NCBI GenBank assembly: GCA_947455195.1 | Contig: CANGMI010000005.1 | Location: forward strand, 316,609 to 380,608 | Origin: Pseudomonadota bacterium | Lineage (GTDB): Bacteria > Pseudomonadota > Gammaproteobacteria > Burkholderiales > SG8-39 | DNA length: 64,000 bases | Reading direction: 5' to 3' | In this document: positions 8,684 to 18,644 of the stretch, piece after piece | Layout of the letters: every line of letters begins with the position of its first letter | How positions within the stretch are numbered: position 1 is the first letter of the stretch | Notes under the pieces: generated by a model | What the model saw: the letters and a program-made list of their open reading frames with translations, nothing else | Databases searched by the model: none | Told to the model about the DNA's origin: nothing | Program-made: the position numbers and the translations under genes

Positions 8684-9516
8684 GCATGCAGGCCCTTGAT
8701 CAGAGCGAAGCAGTGCAGACCGGTGCTTACGATCGATCTGGCGAGGCGCCGTTGCTCGAGGTACGCAATCTCGTCAAGCGCTTCGGGGCCCTGGTGGTCA
8801 CCGATCAGGTCAGCCTGTCGGTGCGCCCGGGTGAACTGCATGCGCTCATCGGGCCCAACGGTGCGGGCAAGTCCTGTCTCATCGGACAGATCACGGGCGA
8901 ACTGCGCCCCGATGCTGGCGAGGTCCATTTTCGCGGTGAACGGGTCGATGCGCTTGCCGTACCGGAGCGGGCACGCCGTGGTCTGGCGCGCGCCTATCAG
9001 GTGCCGCGCCTCTTTGGTTCGCTCACGCCCGAGGCCAACGCAGCCGTGGCCGAGATATCGCGCCAGCGCTCGGGGTTCCGCTTCTGGCGACGCGCGTCGA
9101 CCGATCGGGCGCTTGCCATCGCAGCCCGAGCGGCACTCGATCGGGTGGGGCTCGGCAGGGTCGATGCGCCTGACCCGGCGGGCCGACATCACCCGCGGCC
9201 TGCCGGTCTGCTTGCTCATGGCGACAAGCGGTTGCTCGAACTCGCCATGGGTTTTGCGAGCGAACCGGCCATGCTCCTCCTTGACGAGCCACTCGCCGGT
9301 CTGGGGCCGGCCGACAGTGCAGCGATGGTGTCGCTGTTGCGTTCGCTCAAGGGGCGCTACGGCATCCTCCTGGTCGAGCATGATGTCGAAGCGGTGTTCG
9401 CCCTTGCCGATCGCATCTCGGTGCTCGTCGGTGGTCGGCTGATCGCCTCCGGTCCTGCCGCCCTGATCCGCACCGATCCTCGGGTGCGAACGGCCTATCT
9501 CGGGGAGGATGCCTGA
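8680..9516 (+). CDS. livG: LivG-type ABC transporter ATP-binding protein
   Basis: This is one of the two ATPases powering the Liv transporter, 278 residues. Walker A is GPNGAGKS at about residues 58-65, followed by Cys where Thr or Ser is usual. Walker B is LLLDEPLAGL and the switch histidine lies in LVEHDVEAV. The signature loop is LAHGDKRLLELAM instead of a textbook LSGGQ, which is common in LivG proteins. A linker of about 25 residues precedes the nucleotide-binding domain. The ATG at 8680 overlaps the livM stop; the stop overlaps the livF start. It should act at the cytoplasmic face of the membrane. Confidence 0.92.
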   Translation: MSMQALDQSEAVQTGAYDRSGEAPLLEVRNLVKRFGALVVTDQVSLSVRPGELHALIGPNGAGKSCLIGQITGELRPDAGEVHFRGERVDALAVPERARRGLARAYQVPRLFGSLTPEANAAVAEISRQRSGFRFWRRASTDRALAIAARAALDRVGLGRVDAPDPAGRHHPRPAGLLAHGDKRLLELAMGFASEPAMLLLDEPLAGLGPADSAAMVSLLRSLKGRYGILLVEHDVEAVFALADRISVLVGGRLIASGPAALIRTDPRVRTAYLGEDA

Positions 9517-10259
9517 TGTCACGGCCACTGCTCCAGGTCACGGGCCTCGAAGCCGGCTACGGCAGTGCCCAGGTGCTTTTCGGTGTCGATCTTGCCGTGG
9601 GCGAGGGCGAAGTGGTGGCGCTGATGGGGCGCAACGGCATGGGCAAGACCACCTTCATTCGAAGTCTGGTGGGGTTGGCCCAGCGCATGGCGGGTCGGAT
9701 CGAATTCGCAGGTGTCGACGTAACCCGTTATCCGGGCTATCGGGTTGCCCGTGCCGGCCTCGGGCTCGTGCCCGAGGGGCGCCATGTGTTCCGTTCGCTC
9801 GATGTCGAGGAAAATCTGGTGGCCACCGCGCGTTCGGTGGGGCAGGCGATCTCGGCGGGTGATGGCGTGCCGGCGCCTGAACCGTGGACGCTCGAGCGCG
9901 TCTACGAGTTCTTTCCGCGGCTTGCCGAGCGCCGTCACCACCGTGGCAACCAGCTCTCGGGGGGCGAACAGCAGATGCTTGCCATCGGGCGGGCGCTGCT
10001 CACGCAGCCGTCGCTGCTCGTGCTCGACGAGGCTACCGAGGGGCTGGCGCCCTTGATTCGGGAAGATATCTGGCGCACGCTGGGACGGTTGAAGTCCGGC
10101 GGCCTGGCAGTTCTGGTGGTCGATCGAGACCTGCGCGCCCTCGCGCGGCTGGCCGATCGCTATGTCATCCTTGACAAGGGACAGGTCGCGCTGGCGGGTC
10201 CGGTGAGCGATCTGTCGGAGAGGGCCAGTACCATCGAACGGCATATCGGCGTGGCCTGA
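9516..10259 (+). CDS. livF: LivF-type ABC transporter ATP-binding protein
   Basis: This 247-residue ATPase is the partner of LivG. It has Walker A GRNGMGKT (about residues 38-45), the signature LSGGEQQMLAIGRAL, and Walker B LLVLDEATEGLAP, the last being typical of LivF. The H-loop position reads VVDRDLRAL, where LivF proteins usually have a histidine region (VEQ in many members), so this motif is slightly divergent. The ATG at 9516 shares one base with the livG stop. A Rieske oxygenase gene follows 32 bases later on the same strand. Confidence 0.92.
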   Translation: MSRPLLQVTGLEAGYGSAQVLFGVDLAVGEGEVVALMGRNGMGKTTFIRSLVGLAQRMAGRIEFAGVDVTRYPGYRVARAGLGLVPEGRHVFRSLDVEENLVATARSVGQAISAGDGVPAPEPWTLERVYEFFPRLAERRHHRGNQLSGGEQQMLAIGRALLTQPSLLVLDEATEGLAPLIREDIWRTLGRLKSGGLAVLVVDRDLRALARLADRYVILDKGQVALAGPVSDLSERASTIERHIGVA

Positions 10260-10291
10260 GTGTTGCGCGAGAAGACACGGAGGAGACAATC

Positions 10292-11344
10292 ATGTTCGTG
10301 AAGAACTGCTGGTATGTTGCCGCGCTCACGACCGAGCTTTCCCGCTCGCTGCTGGCGCGCACCATCGCAGGAGAGGCCGTGGTGATGTATCGCACCGAGG
10401 CCGGCGCGCCGGTTGCGATGCTCGACCGGTGTCCACACCGGCTGGCACCGCTGTCGCTGGGCAAGCTGGTCGGTGACAGTCTCGAATGCGGTTATCACGG
10501 CGTGTCGTTTGCGCCCGACGGCCGCTGCGTTCGTCTGCCGGGCGAAGAGCGCATCCCGGCGCATTTCTGCTCGAAGACCTTCCCGCTCGAGGAGCGCTGG
10601 GGCTTCGTCTGGATCTGGCTGGGTGATCCGGCGCTGCGTGATGACACCATGCTGCCGCAGGATTTCCGCTTTCAGGACGAGCCGGGCTGGTGTCCGATGA
10701 GCGATCACATCCGCGTGGAGGCCAACTACGAGTTGCTGGTGGACAATCTGCTCGACCTCTCGCACGAGGCCTTCCTGCACATGAACACCATCGGCAATAC
10801 CGCGGTGGCCGAGACGCCGGCGCGCACCACGCTCGAAGGTGATCGGGTCGAGGTGCTGCGGGAGATGCCTGACTGCACGCCGCCGAAGCTCTTCGTGAAG
10901 GCGGCTGGCTTCGAGACCAACATCGACCGCTATCAGCGCATCAGCTACAAGTCGCCCTGCTACGTCATCATCGAGGTGCGCGCGACGCCCACCGGTCGTC
11001 CAGACGATCCGACGCGGCTCGTCTGGTGGGTGCTCAACGCGCTGACACCCGAGACCGAGAGCAGCACCAACTACTTCTGGGGGCTGCCGCGGCAGTTCCG
11101 CCAGGACGATGAGGCGCTCACCGAGATGCTGCGTGGCGGCATCACCCGCACCTTCGAGGAAGACCGCCAGATGCTCGAAGCCCAGCAGCGGGTGATCGCA
11201 CGGGTACCGCTCGACTCGCGCACGGTCTATACCCGTGCCGACCAGGCGCCGGGACGTGCTCGCAGCATGGTGGCTGCCATGCTCGCGCGTGAGGCGCGTG
11301 CCACTGCCGAGGCCGCCGAAAAACGATCGGGTGAGCCTGCCTGA
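10292..11344 (+). CDS. Rieske non-heme iron oxygenase (vanillate demethylase-like)
   Basis: This 350-residue protein is the terminal oxygenase of a ring-hydroxylating or O-demethylating system. The Rieske [2Fe-2S] ligands are C47, H49, C66 and H69 (CPHR then CGYHG). The mononuclear iron site lies in DNLLDLSHEAFLH, with H158 and H163 as ligands. Overall it resembles VanA/toluenesulfonate monooxygenase oxygenases. A reductase such as VanB is not encoded nearby, so electrons must come from elsewhere. GGAGGA lies just before the ATG. Its position immediately after livF suggests that the transported compound is its substrate. Confidence 0.9.
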   Translation: MFVKNCWYVAALTTELSRSLLARTIAGEAVVMYRTEAGAPVAMLDRCPHRLAPLSLGKLVGDSLECGYHGVSFAPDGRCVRLPGEERIPAHFCSKTFPLEERWGFVWIWLGDPALRDDTMLPQDFRFQDEPGWCPMSDHIRVEANYELLVDNLLDLSHEAFLHMNTIGNTAVAETPARTTLEGDRVEVLREMPDCTPPKLFVKAAGFETNIDRYQRISYKSPCYVIIEVRATPTGRPDDPTRLVWWVLNALTPETESSTNYFWGLPRQFRQDDEALTEMLRGGITRTFEEDRQMLEAQQRVIARVPLDSRTVYTRADQAPGRARSMVAAMLAREARATAEAAEKRSGEPA

Positions 11345-11366
11345 TTCGACACGGGAGGATGGAGAC

Positions 11367-12443
11367 ATGGAATTCGGTTATTTCACGCTGAGCGACAACC
11401 ACTATCCGGGCGGGCGCCGCTCGGCCAACCAGTTCGTGCTCGAGATTCGCGAGCAGGCCATCCTGGCCGACCGGCTGGGCATGCATTCGGCCTGGATCGG
11501 CGAGCATCACTTCGACAACCTGGGCGTCAACTCGCGGCCCGATCTGCTGCTCGCCAGCATCATTTCCGAGACGCGACATATCCGGCTTGCGCCGGCGGTG
11601 AATGTCCTGCCGCTGCATCATCCGTTGCATGTGGCCGAGACCTGGGCGACGCTCGATCTGCTGAGCGGGGGGCGGGTCGATTTCGCGACCGGACGCGGTT
11701 ATGACCGTCACGAGTTCAAGCCCTTCGGGGCCGACTTCTTCCGTTCGGCCGAGCAGTTCGAAGAAGGTATCGATGTGCTGCTGAAAGCCTGGAATTCGCC
11801 CGGGCCGTGGTCGCACAAAGGCACCTTCTACGATATCCCCGAGATGATGATCACCCCGCGCCCGGTCCAGAGCCCGATTCCCTTCTACGTGGCCTCGTTT
11901 TCGGCTACCAGTCTGGAAATGGCTGCGGCCCGTGGCCTCAACATCATCTTCGCGCCGTTTGCCACCGGCATGGTCTTCGGGGGGCTCGACCGGGCAGTGA
12001 GCACCTACAGGGAGGCCTGTGTGCGACACGGCCGCAAGCCGGGGCGCGCGATGTGCAGTTACTTCATCTACATCGCGGATGATGACGCGGCTGATGCCTA
12101 CGGTCGTCAGTGCCAGATGGATTACTTCGAGCACTGCGTGTTTCGTGCGATTCCGAGCAAGCTCGAGGAAGCACCCCCGTCGATGCACTACTTCGTGCGT
12201 ATCCACGACCTGCTCAAGCAGTTGAAGAAGGAAGACCTGAGCGATCGATCAATCCTCATCGGTCCACCGGCTGCCATCGTCGAGTCGTTGAAGAAGGTCG
12301 AACGGGCCGGCATCGATGAGGTGATTCTCTACTTCAATATCGGCAACAAGCCCAACGCCCTGGTGAAGGAGCAGATGCACCGCTTCATGGAGGAGATCGC
12401 TCCGCACTTCGAAGGACGGCATCTGGAGTTGCGAGCCGCCTGA
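11367..12443 (+). CDS. LLM-class flavin-dependent monooxygenase
   Basis: This 358-residue protein belongs to the bacterial luciferase-like TIM-barrel family, which uses reduced FMN supplied by a separate reductase. Family marks are the N-terminal strand FGYFTLSDNHYP, the segment WIGEHHFDN and the glycine-rich GGRVDFATGRGYDRHEF. The start at 11367 follows GGGAGGATGGAG; earlier in-frame codons fall inside the Rieske gene. It lies 22 bases after that gene and is probably co-transcribed. A possible FMN reductase partner is the flavin reductase at 51311-51838, but this is only a suggestion from family knowledge. Confidence 0.88.
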   Translation: MEFGYFTLSDNHYPGGRRSANQFVLEIREQAILADRLGMHSAWIGEHHFDNLGVNSRPDLLLASIISETRHIRLAPAVNVLPLHHPLHVAETWATLDLLSGGRVDFATGRGYDRHEFKPFGADFFRSAEQFEEGIDVLLKAWNSPGPWSHKGTFYDIPEMMITPRPVQSPIPFYVASFSATSLEMAAARGLNIIFAPFATGMVFGGLDRAVSTYREACVRHGRKPGRAMCSYFIYIADDDAADAYGRQCQMDYFEHCVFRAIPSKLEEAPPSMHYFVRIHDLLKQLKKEDLSDRSILIGPPAAIVESLKKVERAGIDEVILYFNIGNKPNALVKEQMHRFMEEIAPHFEGRHLELRAA

Positions 12444-12453
12444 TCGGGTGCGA

Positions 12454-12463
12454 TAAACTCGTG
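12454..12463 (+). promoter_or_regulatory. Putative -10 region with shared decamer
   Basis: TAAACTCGTG lies 33 bases before the ATG at 12496. TAAACT resembles a -10 hexamer, and the identical decamer occurs at 57735-57744 before another oxygenase gene. TTGCGA at 12429-12434 is a possible but poorly spaced -35 (19 bp to TAAACT). The assignment is tentative. Confidence 0.25.
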
Positions 12464-12495
12464 GTTTCAATCTTTCATCGTCTGGGGTTGCCTCA

Positions 12496-13338
12496 ATGCC
12501 TACCGCTCTGATTCGCGGCGTCAATATCGTCTATGAAGTGCTGGGTGACAGCGGGCCGTGGGTTGCACTCATCACGGGCGGGCGTCGTGGGCACGAGGAG
12601 TTCGTGTCATTGGGGCGCAAGATCGCCGACCAGGGTTTCCGGGTACTCCTCCACGATCGCCGCAACACCGGCGCCTCCGATGTGCTGATCGAGGGAACCG
12701 AGAGCGAAGAAGAGATCTGGACCGACGACCTGTACGAGCTGTTCAAGCAGCTCGGCGGCCTGCCGGCCTTCGTGGGGGGAGCGTCCTCGGGCGCGCGCAC
12801 ATCGATTCTCTTCGCGCTGCGTCACCCCGAGGCCACCGCGGGTCTCCTCCTGTTCCGGGTCACGGGGGGGGAGTTTGCGGCCAAGCGCCTGCCCGAGAAC
12901 TACTACGGCGTGTACATTCGTGCCGCCGAGCAGGGCGGCATGGCGGCGGTATGTGCGACCGAGCAGTACCAGGAGCGGATCGCTGCCAATCCGTCAAATC
13001 GTGACCGTCTCATGGCGATGGATCCGAAGCAGTACATCGAGGTGATGAGCAACTGGCGTGACCTCTTCGTGAAGGTGGCGGGCTACCCCGTGATGGGCGC
13101 GAGCGAAGCCCAGATGGGCTCGATCAAGGCGCCAACCCTGGTCGTACCGGGCAACGACAAGACGCACAATCTGCAAAGCGGGCTCGATGCACACCGTCTG
13201 ATTCCGGGCAGTCAGTTGCATCGACTGCCGATCGATGACATCGACCTGCCTCTGGTGCCGTTCGAGGACTGGGCGCCGCTCGAACCCGAAATCGCCGATA
13301 CCTTCGTTGCCTTCATGCGTGGTGCAGCCAAACGCTGA
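12496..13338 (+). CDS. Alpha/beta-fold hydrolase
   Basis: This 280-residue soluble protein has the alpha/beta hydrolase pattern: the oxyanion-hole region LITGGRRGHEEF, the DRRNTGAS segment, and a nucleophile elbow GASSGAR with Ser as candidate nucleophile. The acid is probably the Asp in PGNDKTH. A catalytic His after the last strand is not obvious (LHRLPIDDIDLPLVPF), so the enzyme may be atypical or the His may lie elsewhere. Position between an LLM monooxygenase and a molybdenum hydroxylase suggests hydrolysis of an oxygenated intermediate, possibly a ring-opening product. The substrate cannot be named. Confidence 0.78.
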   Translation: MPTALIRGVNIVYEVLGDSGPWVALITGGRRGHEEFVSLGRKIADQGFRVLLHDRRNTGASDVLIEGTESEEEIWTDDLYELFKQLGGLPAFVGGASSGARTSILFALRHPEATAGLLLFRVTGGEFAAKRLPENYYGVYIRAAEQGGMAAVCATEQYQERIAANPSNRDRLMAMDPKQYIEVMSNWRDLFVKVAGYPVMGASEAQMGSIKAPTLVVPGNDKTHNLQSGLDAHRLIPGSQLHRLPIDDIDLPLVPFEDWAPLEPEIADTFVAFMRGAAKR

Positions 13339-13406
13339 AGGTCCTGCTGAACGCCGGTGTACCTGTGCGGTTGATGCTCATCCCCTGATCCCCGAGGAGA
13401 CCTCCG

Positions 13407-13880
13407 ATGGCTCGCTTGAACGTCAACGGCAAGTTGCGCACGGTGGAGGTCGAGGCTGACACGCCGCTCCTCTGGGTCATCCGTGAGCAACTCGGACTGA
13501 CCGGCACCAAGTACGGGTGCGGCGTCGCGCAGTGCGGCGCCTGTTCGGTTCACATGAACGGCGAGCTGCGTCGCTCGTGCTCGATACCGGTCGGCACCGT
13601 CAAGGCCAGTGATCGCATCACCACCATCGAAGGGCTCTCGCGCAATGCCTCGCACCCGGTGCAGAAGGCCTGGGCCGAGATCGACGTGCCGCAATGCGGT
13701 TACTGCCAGTCCGGTCAGATCATGGCTGCCGCAGCGCTGCTCGCGCGGAACAAGCGCCCGACCGACGCTGACATCGATGCGGCGATGACCAATATCTGCC
13801 GCTGCGGGACTTACCAGCGCGTTCGTGCTGCGATCAAGCTGGCTGCGGGCGGTGTCAAGGTGGCCGGGGGTGCGCTATGA
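13407..13880 (+). CDS. [2Fe-2S] subunit of molybdenum hydroxylase (isoquinoline oxidoreductase alpha-like)
   Basis: This 157-residue protein holds the two [2Fe-2S] clusters of a xanthine-oxidase-family enzyme. The plant-ferredoxin-type cluster uses C38, C43, C46 and C58 ([10 protein letters not shown] then SCS). The second, in the alpha-helical domain, uses C97, C100, C131 and C133 (CGYC, CRC). Length and motif order match IorA and the small subunits of related aldehyde dehydrogenases. GAGGAG lies 8 bases before the ATG. It overlaps the large subunit gene by 4 bases (ATGA). It would pass electrons from the Mo site to an external acceptor such as a cytochrome. Confidence 0.93.
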   Translation: MARLNVNGKLRTVEVEADTPLLWVIREQLGLTGTKYGCGVAQCGACSVHMNGELRRSCSIPVGTVKASDRITTIEGLSRNASHPVQKAWAEIDVPQCGYCQSGQIMAAAALLARNKRPTDADIDAAMTNICRCGTYQRVRAAIKLAAGGVKVAGGAL

Positions 13881-16105
13881 GTGCGGCCGTGGGGATTTCG
13901 CGGCGCCGTTTCATCATCGACTCGGCCGTGGCCGGTGGCGGGCTTGCGGTCGGTCTGTCGCTGCCCGGTGCCGTGATGGCTGTGCCAGCCGCAGCCGGTG
14001 CCAGTTCTGCCAGCGCGCTGGGCGGCTCGTTTGGCGCCACGGCCCCCGGGGCTGAGGTGACGGTCTGGGTGGTGGTTCAGCCCGATGACCATTGCGTGAT
14101 CCGCATCGCCCGAACCGAGATGGGGCAGGGCACGCTCACCGGCCTGGCGCAGCTGGTTGCCGAGGAACTCGAATGCGACTGGGCCAAGGTGAAGACCGAG
14201 TTCCCCACCCCCGGGCAGAGTCTCGCGCGCAAGCGGGCCTGGGGCGAGATGGGTACGGGTGGAAGCCGTGGTATCCGCATGTCCGAAGATTACGTGCGTC
14301 GAGGTGGCGCGGCCGCCCGCATCATGCTGCTGCAGGCGGCGGCCACGCGCCTGGGCGTGCCCGGCGCCGAGCTGGCGGTCGAACGCGGCGTGATCCGTCA
14401 TGCGGCGTCGGGCCGTTCGCTGCGCTATGGCGAGGTCTGCGAAGCCGCTGCGCGGCTCGATGTGCCCGATCCTCGCTCGATCACGCTCAAGAAGCCCGCC
14501 GACTGGAAGATTGCCGGCAAGCCGCTCAAGCGGCTCGATACGGCGCCGAAGCTCGATGGGAGCAAGAAGTTCGCGCTCGACCTGGAACTGCCCGGCATGC
14601 TCTATGCCGCCATCAAGGACTGTCCGGTCTTTGGCGGCAAGGTCGTGAGTTTCGATGAGACGGCCCTTGCTTCGCGCAAGGGTGTGAAGAGGGTCGTGCG
14701 CGTGGGCGACACGGCGGTGGCGGTGGTGGCCGATAGCTGGTGGCGAGCGCGCTCGGCGCTGGCTGCCTTGCCCATCGTCTGGGACGAAGCGGGGTTTGGC
14801 AATCGTTCCAGCGCAACGATCGATGCCCTGCTCAAGGACGGGCTCGACACGCCCAATGCCTTTGTCTATCGCAATGAAGGCGATGCGCCGGCGGCGATTG
14901 CCGGTGCCGTGAAGCGGATCGACGCCGATTACGCCACGCCTTTTCTCGCGCACGCGACCATGGAGCCGATGAATGCCACGGCCCGAGTCACCGCTGATCG
15001 CGCCGAGGCGTGGGTGCCGACGCAGAACGGCGAAGGCTCGCACGCGAGTCTGGCCGAGGCGACCGGACTGCCGCTCGATCGCTGTGAAATCTACAAATGT
15101 GATCCCGGTGGCGGCTTCGGGCGTCGCGGTGGCAACCAGGACTATGTGCGTCAGGCGGCCCTGATCGCGAAGCAGTTCCCCGGCGTGCCGGTGAAGCTCA
15201 TCTGGTCGCGCGAGGAGGATATGGCGCACGACTTCTACCGCCCGATATCCCAATGCCGGCTCAGTGCCGGCCTCGATGAAAAAGGTCAGCTCGCAGGCTT
15301 GCAGGTGCGTCTGTCAGGGCAATCAATCAACGCTTTCATCAATCCGGGCTCGGTGGCCGATGGTCGTGATGAGCGACAACTGCAGGGCTGGTTTGAAAAG
15401 CCGGGTGATGCGCAACTGGGCTATACCGTCCCCAACCTTCGCATCGAGTACGCGATGCGCAACAGTCATGTGCCGGTAGGTCCCTGGCGCGGTGTCAACA
15501 CGAACCAGAACGGGGTCTACATGGAGTGCTTCATGGAGGAGGTGGCTCGCGCTGCCGGTGCCGACCCCTGGCAGTTCCGGCGCCGCCTGATGGCCAATCA
15601 TCCGAAGCATCTGGCAGTGCTCGACGCGGCGGCCGAGCGTGCCGGCTGGGGCAAGCCGCTTCCGGCCGGCGTTCATCGGGGTATCGCCCAGTTCATGGGA
15701 TACGGCAGCTACTCGGCGGCGGTCGCCGAGGTGTCGATCGGTACCGACGGGCATGTGAAGGTGCATCGCCTGGTCTTCGCGCTCAACTGCGGGCATGCGG
15801 TCAATCCGCACCAGATCGCAGCCCAGGTGGAGGGCTCGGTTGCTTATGGACTCAGCGCAACCTTCTACGGCGAGTGTACGGTCGAGAACGGGCGCATGGT
15901 CCAGTCGAACTTCCACGACTACCCGATCATGCGAATGGCCGAGATGCCGCCGGTGGAAACCATCGTGATGCCCTCGAATGACTTCTGGGGCGGCGTGGGC
16001 GAGCCGACGATCTGCGTCGTCGGGCCGGCAGTGCTCAATGCCATCTTCGCGGCAACGGGTCGTCCCGTGCGCAGCTTGCCCCTTCGCAAATACAACCTCG
16101 CCTGA
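13877..16105 (+). CDS. Molybdopterin-binding subunit of molybdenum hydroxylase (isoquinoline oxidoreductase beta-like)
   Basis: This 742-residue catalytic subunit resembles IorB, which hydroxylates nitrogen-heterocyclic or aldehyde substrates beside the ring nitrogen. A twin-arginine signal is present (SRRRF at about residues 8-12, then a hydrophobic stretch), so the enzyme is probably exported folded with its iron-sulfur subunit. Cofactor motifs include the glycine-rich [10 protein letters not shown] and GGGFGRRGG, plus the C-terminal [18 protein letters not shown] with the conserved Glu. No separate FAD subunit is encoded, consistent with the two-subunit IorAB type. It is the last gene of the catabolic block that begins with the Liv cluster. 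Confidence 0.92.
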   Translation: MSAAVGISRRRFIIDSAVAGGGLAVGLSLPGAVMAVPAAAGASSASALGGSFGATAPGAEVTVWVVVQPDDHCVIRIARTEMGQGTLTGLAQLVAEELECDWAKVKTEFPTPGQSLARKRAWGEMGTGGSRGIRMSEDYVRRGGAAARIMLLQAAATRLGVPGAELAVERGVIRHAASGRSLRYGEVCEAAARLDVPDPRSITLKKPADWKIAGKPLKRLDTAPKLDGSKKFALDLELPGMLYAAIKDCPVFGGKVVSFDETALASRKGVKRVVRVGDTAVAVVADSWWRARSALAALPIVWDEAGFGNRSSATIDALLKDGLDTPNAFVYRNEGDAPAAIAGAVKRIDADYATPFLAHATMEPMNATARVTADRAEAWVPTQNGEGSHASLAEATGLPLDRCEIYKCDPGGGFGRRGGNQDYVRQAALIAKQFPGVPVKLIWSREEDMAHDFYRPISQCRLSAGLDEKGQLAGLQVRLSGQSINAFINPGSVADGRDERQLQGWFEKPGDAQLGYTVPNLRIEYAMRNSHVPVGPWRGVNTNQNGVYMECFMEEVARAAGADPWQFRRRLMANHPKHLAVLDAAAERAGWGKPLPAGVHRGIAQFMGYGSYSAAVAEVSIGTDGHVKVHRLVFALNCGHAVNPHQIAAQVEGSVAYGLSATFYGECTVENGRMVQSNFHDYPIMRMAEMPPVETIVMPSNDFWGGVGEPTICVVGPAVLNAIFAATGRPVRSLPLRKYNLA

Positions 16106-16206
16106 ATGCTGTCTGATCTGTCGGATCTGTTCCGAGGCGTCGGCTGGATGCATTGAGGGCGGCCATGGGCTGCAAGGTGGCATCCGATCCAGAGTCAGGG
16201 GGTGCG

Positions 16207-18432
16207 ATGACAGGCAGACAGAAGGCGGATACCGAGGTTGAACTGGCGCTGGGGGGCATGACCTGTGCAGCCTGTGCAACCCGGATCGAGCGCGTCCTCA
16301 ATCGTGTGCCCGGCGTCGAGGCGAGTGTCAATTTCGCCACCGAGATTGCCGCGGTGCGCTTCAAGGCGCGCGCCGGACTCCTCGAGGAACTGATTGCGGC
16401 GGTGGCTCGCGCCGGCTACAGCGCAACCGTGCATCAGGCGGGTACGCTCACCGACCATGCTGCCGAGCACGCCCGTTCGCAGCGGGTCTTTGCCCTTGCG
16501 CTGGTGCTGACACTGCCGCTCTGGGGTGGCATGGTGCAGATGCTCCGCGGTGGCGGCGAATGGCTGCCTGGATGGTTGCAGATGCTGCTGGCGACCCTGG
16601 TGGTGTTCGGCTGCGGGTCTCGGTTCTTTCGTGGCGCGGTGAACGCGCTTCGGGGCGGGAGTGCCAATATGGATGTTCTCGTGGCGCTCGGTACCGGCAT
16701 CGCATGGCTCTACAGTGCGTGGATCGTGCTGGCTGGTTATCTGGCCCATTCATCCGGGGGGATGACCGTCGACATGGCGGGTCACGGCACGCAGCGTCAT
16801 CTCTACTTTGAATCGGCCGCCTCCGTGATCACCCTGGTGCTCCTGGGCAAATTGCTCGAATCGCGAGCGAAGGAACGCACGTCGGCAGCGCTGGCGGGGC
16901 TCATCGGGCTGCAACCGCAGACCGCCTGGATCGAAGAGGCAGGGGGCTTGCGCGAAGTCTCGATCAAACAGCTGGCCCCTGGCGTGGTCTTCGTGGTGCG
17001 ACCGGGTGATCGGGTGCCGGTTGATGGCGAAGTGATCGAGGGGCAATCGGCGCTTGACGAGGCGATGCTCACGGGAGAGAGCCTGCCCGTGGAGAAGCGC
17101 GCCGGCGACCGGGTCTACGCGGCCACCGTCAATGCCAACGGGCAACTGCGCTGCCGCGCGACGGCACTGGGGCGCGACACGCTCCTCGCGGGCATCGTTC
17201 GCCTGGTAGCTCGTGCTCAGGGTTCCAAGGCACCGGTACAGCGCATCGCCGACCGGGTATCGGCCGTGTTCGTGCCGGTGGTGCTGGTGGTGGCCATTCT
17301 CGCCTTTGTGGTGCAACTTGGACTGGGGGGGCTCGAACCCGCGCTGATCAATGCCGTTGCCGTACTGGTCATCGCCTGTCCGTGCGCCCTCGGGCTGGCA
17401 ACGCCCACCGCGCTGATGGTCGGCATCGGGCTGGCAGCGCGCGCCGGGGTGCTCATTCGCAACGCCGAGGCGCTGGAAGGGGCCGGTCGGATCGATGTGC
17501 TGCTGGTCGACAAGACCGGCACCCTCACCGAAGGGCGTCCCTCGGTGGTGTCGGTGGAACCTGCCGTGGGGGTCGATGCAGCACGCCTCATGGCCGTCGC
17601 TGCGTCGCTCGAATATGCCTCCGAACATCCGCTCGCGCAGGCGATCATGCGCCACGCTCGCGCTCTGGGTCTTGAAGCGGGCGTCGTGGCGCAGTTCGAG
17701 GCGGCGCCGGGCGGCGGGGTACGTGCTCTCGTCGACGGGCAGATGGCGTTGGCCGGGTCGGTCGACTTCATTCGTGATGCTGGCGTGCCGGTCGATGCCG
17801 CGGCCGCTGCCGAACGGCGTGCCGAAGGTGCTACCGTGATCGCCGTGGCTCATGCGGGGCAGTGCCTGGGCCTGGTGGCGATTGCAGACACGATCCGACC
17901 GACATCGGCGGCTGCCATCACGCGCCTGCGGCAAATGGGGGTGCGTGTCGTGATGCTCACCGGCGACCATCCCGATACGGCTGCCGCTGTCGCCGCTCGA
18001 TTGGGCATTTCCGACGTGCGGGCCGGCGTACGGCCAGCCGACAAGGCGGCCGAGGTGCACCGCTGGCAGTCCGAGGGGCATCGGGTCGGCATGGTGGGTG
18101 ACGGCATCAACGATGCGCCAGCACTGGCGGCTGCTGATGTCGGATTCGCGATGGCGGGTGGGGCGGGTGTTGCGGTCGATACCGCCGACGTGACCCTCAT
18201 GCGCAGTGATCTCGCCACGTTGCCCGACGCCATCGATCTTTCACGCCGCACCAGCCAGCGCATCCGGCAGAATCTCTTCCTTGCCTTCATCTACAACATA
18301 CTGGGTATCCCGCTGGCAGCGATCGGGATGCTGAGCCCCATGATTGCAGGTGCTGCCATGGCAGCATCCTCGATCTCGGTGGTGACCAATGCCTTGCTTC
18401 TGAATCGCTGGCGACCCGGAGAAAGACCATGA
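16207..18432 (+). CDS. copA: Copper-translocating P1B-type ATPase
   Basis: This 741-residue membrane pump would export Cu(I) from the cytoplasm. Domains in order are one N-terminal heavy-metal domain (GMTCAAC, residues 17-23), the actuator TGES (289-292), the metal-binding CPC in the sixth core helix (391-393), the phosphorylation motif DKTGT (Asp 435), SEHP, and the hinge [13 protein letters not shown] together with the GMTCAAC domain supports copper. The ATG at 16207 is preferred since a G-run precedes it; in-frame ATGs at 16153 and 16165 would add 14-18 residues. It overlaps copZ by 4 bases. No CueR-like regulator is adjacent. Confidence 0.93.
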   Translation: MTGRQKADTEVELALGGMTCAACATRIERVLNRVPGVEASVNFATEIAAVRFKARAGLLEELIAAVARAGYSATVHQAGTLTDHAAEHARSQRVFALALVLTLPLWGGMVQMLRGGGEWLPGWLQMLLATLVVFGCGSRFFRGAVNALRGGSANMDVLVALGTGIAWLYSAWIVLAGYLAHSSGGMTVDMAGHGTQRHLYFESAASVITLVLLGKLLESRAKERTSAALAGLIGLQPQTAWIEEAGGLREVSIKQLAPGVVFVVRPGDRVPVDGEVIEGQSALDEAMLTGESLPVEKRAGDRVYAATVNANGQLRCRATALGRDTLLAGIVRLVARAQGSKAPVQRIADRVSAVFVPVVLVVAILAFVVQLGLGGLEPALINAVAVLVIACPCALGLATPTALMVGIGLAARAGVLIRNAEALEGAGRIDVLLVDKTGTLTEGRPSVVSVEPAVGVDAARLMAVAASLEYASEHPLAQAIMRHARALGLEAGVVAQFEAAPGGGVRALVDGQMALAGSVDFIRDAGVPVDAAAAAERRAEGATVIAVAHAGQCLGLVAIADTIRPTSAAAITRLRQMGVRVVMLTGDHPDTAAAVAARLGISDVRAGVRPADKAAEVHRWQSEGHRVGMVGDGINDAPALAAADVGFAMAGGAGVAVDTADVTLMRSDLATLPDAIDLSRRTSQRIRQNLFLAFIYNILGIPLAAIGMLSPMIAGAAMAASSISVVTNALLLNRWRPGERP

Positions 18433-18644
18433 AACAGCAGGTATCCATCGACGTGCAGGGCATGACCTGCCAGGGCTGTGTGGCCAGTGTCACACGCATA
18501 CTCAAGGCTGCACCCGGCGTCACCGATGCCGTCGTGTCACTTGAACGGCACGAGGCACGGATCGATTTCGAGGCCGACCAGATCAGCGTGGCGGACCTCC
18601 GTCAGGCCGTCATCGATGCGGGCTATGAGAGCGTTGCGTCATGA
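18429..18644 (+). CDS. copZ: Heavy-metal-associated domain copper chaperone
   Basis: This 71-residue protein consists of one heavy-metal-associated domain with GMTCQGC (Cys 14 and Cys 17) near the N-terminus and the expected closing segment VIDAGYE. It should carry Cu(I) in the cytoplasm to the ATPase encoded just upstream. Its ATG overlaps the ATPase stop, and its stop overlaps the next start, so the three genes are translationally coupled. Confidence 0.9.
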   Translation: MKQQVSIDVQGMTCQGCVASVTRILKAAPGVTDAVVSLERHEARIDFEADQISVADLRQAVIDAGYESVAS

